DNA from: Congeria kusceri
Taxonomy: Eukaryota; Mollusca; Bivalvia; Myida; Dreissenidae
Assembly (NCBI GenBank): GCA_027627225.1
Contig: CM051028.1
Location: 25,106,364-25,170,363, forward strand
Length of the DNA stretch: 64,000 nt
Reading direction: 5' to 3'
This document shows, one piece after another, positions 58,444 through 64,000 of this stretch. Each line of letters begins with the position of its first letter. Positions within the stretch are counted from its first letter, which is position 1. Under the pieces are notes generated by a model that had not been told where the DNA came from, did not search any database, and saw nothing but the letters and a program-made list of their open reading frames with translations. Made by a program: the position numbers and the translations under genes.

Positions 58444-58865
58444 TCAGTAATTAAAGTAGATATCAGAGTCGTTATTTTGTAAACATTTAGTAAAGAAGTA
58501 GATACAAGAGTCCGTATTCTGTATGCAAAAAGTAGTTAAAGTAGATACCAGTGCAAACTAAAACGGTATTCGGAAAACATTAAGTAATTGAACTAGATAC
58601 TAGAAACACTTGAGTCCGTATTGTATTATGTATCATAGAAATAGTTAATGTAGATACCAGAGACAAATGTGTCGGTATTCTCCATGCGGAAAGCAATTGA
58701 AGTAGATATATGAGAATCTTGAATCCGTATTCTGTATACATTTAGTAATTAAAGTAGATATCAGAAAAACATGAGCTAGTATTCTGTATGCAAGCAACAG
58801 TTGAAGTAGATACAAGAGAAACCGTAGTCAGTATTCTTTTTGCAGAAAGTACAAGAAAGTATTGT
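58442..58865 (-). repeat. 52-58 bp tandem repeat beside the LINE 5' break
   Basis: About eight units with tccgtattctgta, then aagtagata-cagaga-ac. The array abuts the point where the LINE endonuclease homology begins, so it is either a 5' leader array of that LINE or an independent minisatellite next to the truncation. Confidence 0.8.
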
Positions 58866-59347
58866 ATACATATAGCAAGTGCTTTGCAGAACCCTAGATC
58901 GTTATTACGGCTGTTATCATGTATTATATGAGGTTTAAATGTGCAATAAGAAGAAGAAGTATTAATTCAGATCCGATACAACATACAAGCGTATAATGCA
59001 TTAGGTGAAAATAACCAATGAGCATTAATAAGCGGTTTACATAGCATAAAATAGCATACAATAGTCAATGTCGTCAAATAGACACATACATCACACAATT
59101 CACATAAAATCGTAAATGTTCAACGGGTATATCACAATCAATTTACTTTTGCAATGTGTAACATAAACATTACCATACATTAACAAATAAGACTTCCAAT
59201 ACATATATTGTGAGTATAAATTGCTATGTATGAGTTCAGTTCTTAAATTAGTTTAATAATTATTAAACGACAATTTGAAATGATACGTCCGATACTTTTT
59301 AATATAAATGATATGTTTCTAAAACCTGTTAATTAATTTTAACATAT

Positions 59348-60510
59348 TTAATATAATTTTTTTCGACTACTACAATGTAATCGCATTCGGAAGGCTCTGT
59401 ACACATAAACAGCCAGATTTTTGATATCATTAACGTTTTTGGATGCAAATAATTCAATAGTTTTAAACATACTTGGGTGGCGATGATAGTATGATGGAAT
59501 ATACTTATGTCTAAGATCAGAGTAAATATTACAGTAAAAAAGAAAGTGAAAGTCGTCTTCTAGGATGTTGCAATTTGGACAAGTCCTACTAGCTCTTTCC
59601 GTGTTGTTCCATCTACCGGTTTCTATGTTAAGTCTATAGGATGATAACCTTAGCTTGCTCAGAGCTGTTCTGTAGTTTTCCATATTAACCCAAGATATAT
59701 AAAACTGATATTCAAACTGAAATATACTGTTATAAAATGAAGCTCTAGAGGAATCATTTATCACGCCACTAACACTATGTTTGAAGTTGTCAGAAATCCT
59801 CTGTTTTAAAAGTACCATACAAATTTGAGGGTCACCAACACCTTGGGATAACCAAACTTGATAGAAACCTAATTAACTTAATATCGCCTTAACTTGTTTA
59901 GCCCAGCTATGTTTTAAAGGATTTATTTTGAAATCATCTAACTTGTAAATAACACTAATGTATTTATGCTCAGGTGCGCCTTTTTCCTGATACCAATATT
60001 TAATCATGTTTAACGTACTAAATATTAAAATATCAAATCTACCCGTCTCAGATAATATGAAATCGTTCTGTGTACTAGTTTTCACAGATAAAGTATATAT
60101 TAAAAATTGTGTATGTATTCTTTCCATATGTATTCGTTTTATTGAACCCCATATTTCTGAACCATACAGTAAAATAGGCATAATTAATTTATCAAAAAGT
60201 TCAATTTTGTGACTGGAATTTATTATCACGATTTTGCATAAAATGTAATATTTTCTTAATTTAAATAACGCATTTGTGTGCCTGTTCAGTTAGCCTTTTT
60301 GATGCCTGCATAAATTACCGCCCCCCCCCCCCCTCCCATTGCCCAATATTCACAAAGTATATTCATGCTATTTTGTAGTTCAACGGCAGAATTAGCAAAT
60401 ATGACAATATCGTCTGCATGCAAAAGTAAGAAAAATGTAAGCGCCCCTTTAAGGTACAACGTATCTTTTAAGTCGTTTATATAAAGAAAAAATATTATCG
60501 GTGCTTTCAC
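59348..60510 (-). pseudogene. Second LINE relic (RT end and C-terminal domain)
   Basis: Minus strand: LYINDLKDTLYLKGAL and LLLHADDIVIFANSAVELQN (RT catalytic A-D-D), then an 11-base C-run at 60321 that interrupts the frame. Next come KIELFDKLIMPILLYGSEIW, QNDFILSETGRFDILIFS, and KLRLSSYRLNIETGRWNNTE. A zinc-ribbon-like CPNCNILEDDFHFLFYC follows, then NVNDIKNLAVYVYRA. This C-terminal region is very common among bivalve non-LTR elements. Frames are broken at 60286, 59873 and 59820. It is a different family from the neighbouring L1/Tx1-like element. Confidence 0.75.
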
Positions 60511-61089
60511 CTTGTCTGCGACCTAAATAACTTTCAAAAGCTGTTCCTATATAAATATGTGTGTGTGTATTTGTTTTCGATTTTAACTCGAAAATTGTAG
60601 TTCTTCGTGGCAAAAAAGGCGCCGACAAAATATCATTTCTTATTGATAAAGAAACAGGTACGTCAACGCTATCATAATCTATAAACTATGCCTTTTCTAC
60701 AAAATAATATACAGAAAACCTGTCAACAAATACACCTGTGCATAACGACATTATGATTATAACTGTTACACACCAGCTATTTCGAGTAGTCGGGCCCCTA
60801 TCTCCTAGCAGATTTGTCGTTCGTTACCCTCACCATAAACCTCTGCAACGGTCTCAATGACAAGAACCTTGTCAAAAAGGAAAAAAATGTATTTAAAACA
60901 CATGAAAGTTGATTGTAAGGACCACAAGCATAGAAATAAAGAAAACATGTTGTTTTTTTAATTATCATAAATGGGGAAACAAAATAATGTTGATTCCTAT
61001 TATTAGAACTATGTTTATGCCCATGTACGCAGATGCAATCTGTTCGCAGATGTAAACAAAACGGACAGAGTGGATTGTGCGTTGCGTCT

Positions 61090-61560
61090 GAATGTTATGA
61101 TCATGGAACTAAAGCCACGGGTATGAGTTGGGACTATTTTCCGAAACAAATGGAATGTAGCCGGTGTGCAAGAAATTGATCTGGTCTCAGTAAAGAATGT
61201 ATGTAGTGGGATTTAAAAATTAATCCTAACAATTGCAAGGGGATAACTCTGCTTAACAACCTAGGTAAACTATTTACTAGCGTTTATACTAGGCGCGTTG
61301 AGAATTGGGCCCACTGAAATAAGATACAGACTTATGTTTATTTTGGTATTCGCCATGGTGTAAGCAGAGAAGATGCCATTTGTGTCTTACATTGTTAAGA
61401 TGAATAATATGTTATCACAAAACTTCGTATGCATTGCGCATTTATAGAATGTGATTCCTTGTACCGAAATGCCTTCTGGTTTAAACAATTCAACATAGGT
61501 CTCAATGGTAAGCTACTGTCAATTTTATTCTACAGTCCAATCTTGCAAAAAAGTATACAT
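61090..61560 (+). pseudogene. LINE reverse transcriptase relic
   Basis: The plus strand reads GITLLNNLGKLFTSVYTRRV, ENWAH, IRHGVSREDAICVLHC, CAFIECDSLYRNAFWF, and GLNGKLLSILF, with several stops between. This matches RT blocks 2-4 of non-LTR elements (GI-LL---GK--T----RL, FGFR-G-ST-DAI, AF-D---AFD----LW). Short and heavily decayed. Confidence 0.6.
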
Positions 61561-61698
61561 GTTTAATGTAACATTAATTATAAGTCATATGTTTGAAAAA
61601 CAACATTTTAAAGCAATATTTAATTAATAATTAATAAATTATCTAGTCAGCCTCTGTTTGTCACATTATTGAACATTGACAGATCTGTAGCCCTCGCT

Positions 61699-62605
61699 TT
61701 ATTTGTCGCATCCATTTCCATCGGCATGAATCAGTTTGAACTCAATCTTATCTCCAGGCTGTGGGACATATGCACTAACTCCTTTAAAATATATTGAATA
61801 ATGTTTACGCAACGATATAATCACGTACATATGTTTATGACACACTTTCAAAGTACTATATGCGATCAATATAGTAGTGTAAAACGCAGCAATGCATTCA
61901 CATATAGCGAACGTAAAACAGTTTATTTGTACCTTTGTTGAGTCGTTCTCCTTTGTTGGAGATGAGCCAATATGTTTTATCCTGGTCGTAAAGTCCTTCA
62001 GCGGTCAAGAATTTGTTCACAAAATAGCCCATACCTGAGAAGTATGTAACCGAACCTGTCAACGCAAAACGGAACCACATGTCATTGGTAATAAATAAGA
62101 TAAGGACGTTCAAACATTTGCATATTCCAAATAGAGGCAATTTTTAACATAGTTGCCTTTTCATGCAGTAAAGCAAATGGGGATATTTATGGAAATACTC
62201 TTTTCTCCACGTGACATGGCAATTAAAACATTATATAAATGTGTGGCTTCTAAGGGATGTCAGATTTATTTCAATTACATAAAAGTGGTAAATCAGAAAC
62301 GTGTTTTCAGCTGTACAGTGTGTACAACAATGGTGTAGAGAATAAAAAAAAAAAACGTAACAAGACATCTTTATTGCGTTCCGACATTTTTGTTGCTATT
62401 GTAACTTGAATGAAATTCAAATAGCTTTATATGAATTACAGAAAGTACGACTGTATGCAGTTGTGATCATTACTTAAACTCTTTCGGCTTGCAATCAGCT
62501 GCTTCCTCCATGTAGTGTATCAAGAATTCGTGAGGTCGAATTCGACATGTAATACTGTTGGCGAAGTATGGCTCCTTCAGATCGTTGATCACTCTCATTT
62601 CAAAA
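61699..62605 (-). pseudogene. DUF4430-domain copy 4 (B/C junction out of frame)
   Basis: Exon B, 62605-62480: FEMRVINDLKEPYFANSI, then HEFLIHYMEEAADCKP, with acceptor ttacag and donor GA|GTTTAAG. Exon C, 62055-61933: VTYFSGMGYFVNKFLTAEGL and DQDKTYWLISNKGERLNK, with donor G|GTACAA. Exon D, 61781-61699: VSAYVPQPGDKIEFKLIHAD, extended to GNGCDK and TAA. It is the most divergent copy and closest to canonical DUF4430 in exon D. Exon C is two bases short at its 5' edge compared with copy 2. With the only acceptor I see, the B-to-C join is out of frame. So it is either disabled or uses a junction I could not find. No signal-peptide exon was found before the window edge. Confidence 0.6.
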
Positions 62606-63940
62606 CTGTAAGACAATTGAGAAATATATTGATATATAATGGGGGATATAAACACGAGTTATTATGATTATTTATTTGTACATACGACGACAGTAAAACA
62701 GTTACTAAACATTGTTTTTTAAAGAAGTTAAACACCCGCATATTATTTGCATGAAATTGTGGAGAGATGTGTTCTTCTGTCGATCAACCTTGAATTTGAA
62801 ACATTAAGGGTGGGAAAAGGTAGCTGCTAAAACTAAAAAGCACAGTGTCAGTTGCTAGGCTTTATCTAATGGATGCTGCAACACCCAAACCAAGTGGTTT
62901 AGTTTATTTTATTTTAATTTCCCTGGTAAATTTAGGAATGCAAATGACCATAATGCAATTAATGATAACCCTCCAATAAACATGTGGTGTAGTGTTAAGT
63001 TGGATTTGTACTTTTCTTATTAAAATAAAGATTCAAGTAGGACAAAATGAATATATCAGGCCACCTGTATTTCTATCGGTTAGTAAGAGAACACGAGTGG
63101 TTAGATACATGTAAATCATTGTGTATCCCTTCTTAGTCCATTCAAAAGTAGTGTATATTACTAAAGAGTTCCTTTTCATTTCTAATATAAAAGCCATTTA
63201 GCAATCTCAGACATGTCTTTTGTGGTAATTTCTTATATCTCATGTAGGTCTGGAACATTTGGGTGCATTTCATTGGAGACTAACTTGCAAAGTGAACTTT
63301 TGGGGTGTGTTGACTCTGGAATGGGGCTTTTGTCGAAATATGACTGCCGAAACCCTGTTTTCTGCCGGTGTCTGCATTCAGGTGAAATGCATTTTCTTAG
63401 CAGTAACATGACATATCATTTTTATTGCACTTTTTGGAAGAGGACGGATTCATCTTTAAATTCATACGAGGCTTGCACAATCTGAAGTAAAGGAAAGGCT
63501 AGAAAAATGCTTGGAAAGTTTGCCGTTTGTATAATGGGACCCTATGGCAATTGGAATTGTTGGTATCTAACCTAGTGGAAAAGGGCCAACGCATTTACCA
63601 TCCCAAAGTGACCAATACAAAGGAAAATATTAAGTAGGTTTTATTTCATCATCTAGCTAAATGTCTGCAACAGACTTGCTTCTTTACATGTTCATAATTT
63701 GGGAAGAGGTTTAAATTGTGTTGACCACGTAAAGAGTACATGTGATGAGCATTTTCGAAGCATTTTTGGTCAAATGTAGTTAAGATGCTTCTCGGGTGCT
63801 AACCAAATCATGAGATAATAACCATTGGAAACACGTAAGGTTTCCACATGTATGTGCTGTATGCGTATATGTGCTCTGGTCTCGGGTTCTATCGACAGGT
63901 AAATCCTGTTCGTGGCTAATTATTAGGTAGTACATCAAGA
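62606..63940. other. Non-coding stretch at the right end
   Basis: No supported exon. It would be the place for the 5' exon of DUF4430 copy 4, but I find no signal-peptide-like segment with a phase-2 donor. Confidence 0.45.
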
Positions 63941-63944
63941 GGCT

Positions 63945-64000
63945 ATAACAACGGGCAGTCAAGGGTATCAACCCGGGGTGGAATGTTTAATATTAGCGCC
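63945..64000 (+). repeat. Partial third copy of the 7989-8197 repeat
   Basis: It matches the core (cgggcagtcaagggtatcaa, then ggaatgttt and gcgcc) in the same orientation as the left arm, and is cut by the window end. Confidence 0.75.

Overview
This 64 kb window is eukaryotic, AT-rich and gene-poor. It is most likely from a bivalve mollusc. That call rests on repeat families I recognise from bivalve genomes: a nested-palindrome MITE, 157-165 bp minisatellite-bearing elements, tRNA-derived SINEs, and a secreted coiled-coil protein family known to me from molluscs. I could not search any database. Everything below comes from reading the sequence on both strands.

Host genes. The minus strand carries a dispersed array of small secreted-type genes. 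Their three 3' coding exons together encode one domain of the DUF4430 (transcobalamin C-terminal-like) type. The exon order and splice phases are constant (2, 2, 1), with coding exons of about 129, 128 and 62 nt. One copy at 24382-26704 is open through all three exons and has a phase-compatible signal-peptide exon upstream. The copies at 3988-7129, 33551-33660, 43383-44174 and 61699-62605 have frameshifts, a lost splice acceptor, or missing exons. Flanking non-coding DNA is duplicated with them (2937-3610 with 19455-21010; 21900-22590 with 29285-29770; 28560-29530 with 31750-32560), so the array grew by segmental duplication. A second, unrelated minus-strand pseudogene lies at 44397-45519. It has a signal peptide, a coiled coil, and part of a molluscan secreted domain.

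Mobile DNA. The outstanding element is a nearly intact tyrosine-recombinase retrotransposon of the Ngaro/PAT (DIRS-order) type at 10627-15759. It has a gag-like CCHC protein, a reverse transcriptase/RNase H protein, a tyrosine recombinase, and split direct repeats in the order A1-ORFs-B1-A2-B2 with only 4 differences in 268 bp. The RT ORF has no in-frame ATG and lies +1 to gag. The element sits between two 209 bp inverted repeats (7989-8197 and 16368-16576), together with a 47 bp hairpin minisatellite (8362-9034). From 49.9 to 61.6 kb the window is mostly decayed retroelements: a BEL/Pao gag relic, four LINE fragments, and a palindromic MITE inserted inside one LINE.

Layout. 1-7.9 kb: intergenic DNA and DUF4430 copy 1. 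8-16.6 kb: inverted-repeat-bounded block with minisatellite and YR retrotransposon. 17-22.6 kb: duplicated non-coding DNA and one orphan exon candidate. 23-28 kb: 0.9 kb TIR element, MITE, DUF4430 copy 2 and a tandem-repeat element. 28-33.7 kb: segmental duplications and an exon relic. 34-42 kb: SINEs, tandem repeats and inverted or direct repeat pairs. 43-46 kb: DUF4430 copy 3 and the coiled-coil pseudogene. 48-61.6 kb: repeats and retroelement relics. 61.7-62.6 kb: DUF4430 copy 4. No rRNA, CRISPR or prokaryotic feature is present.
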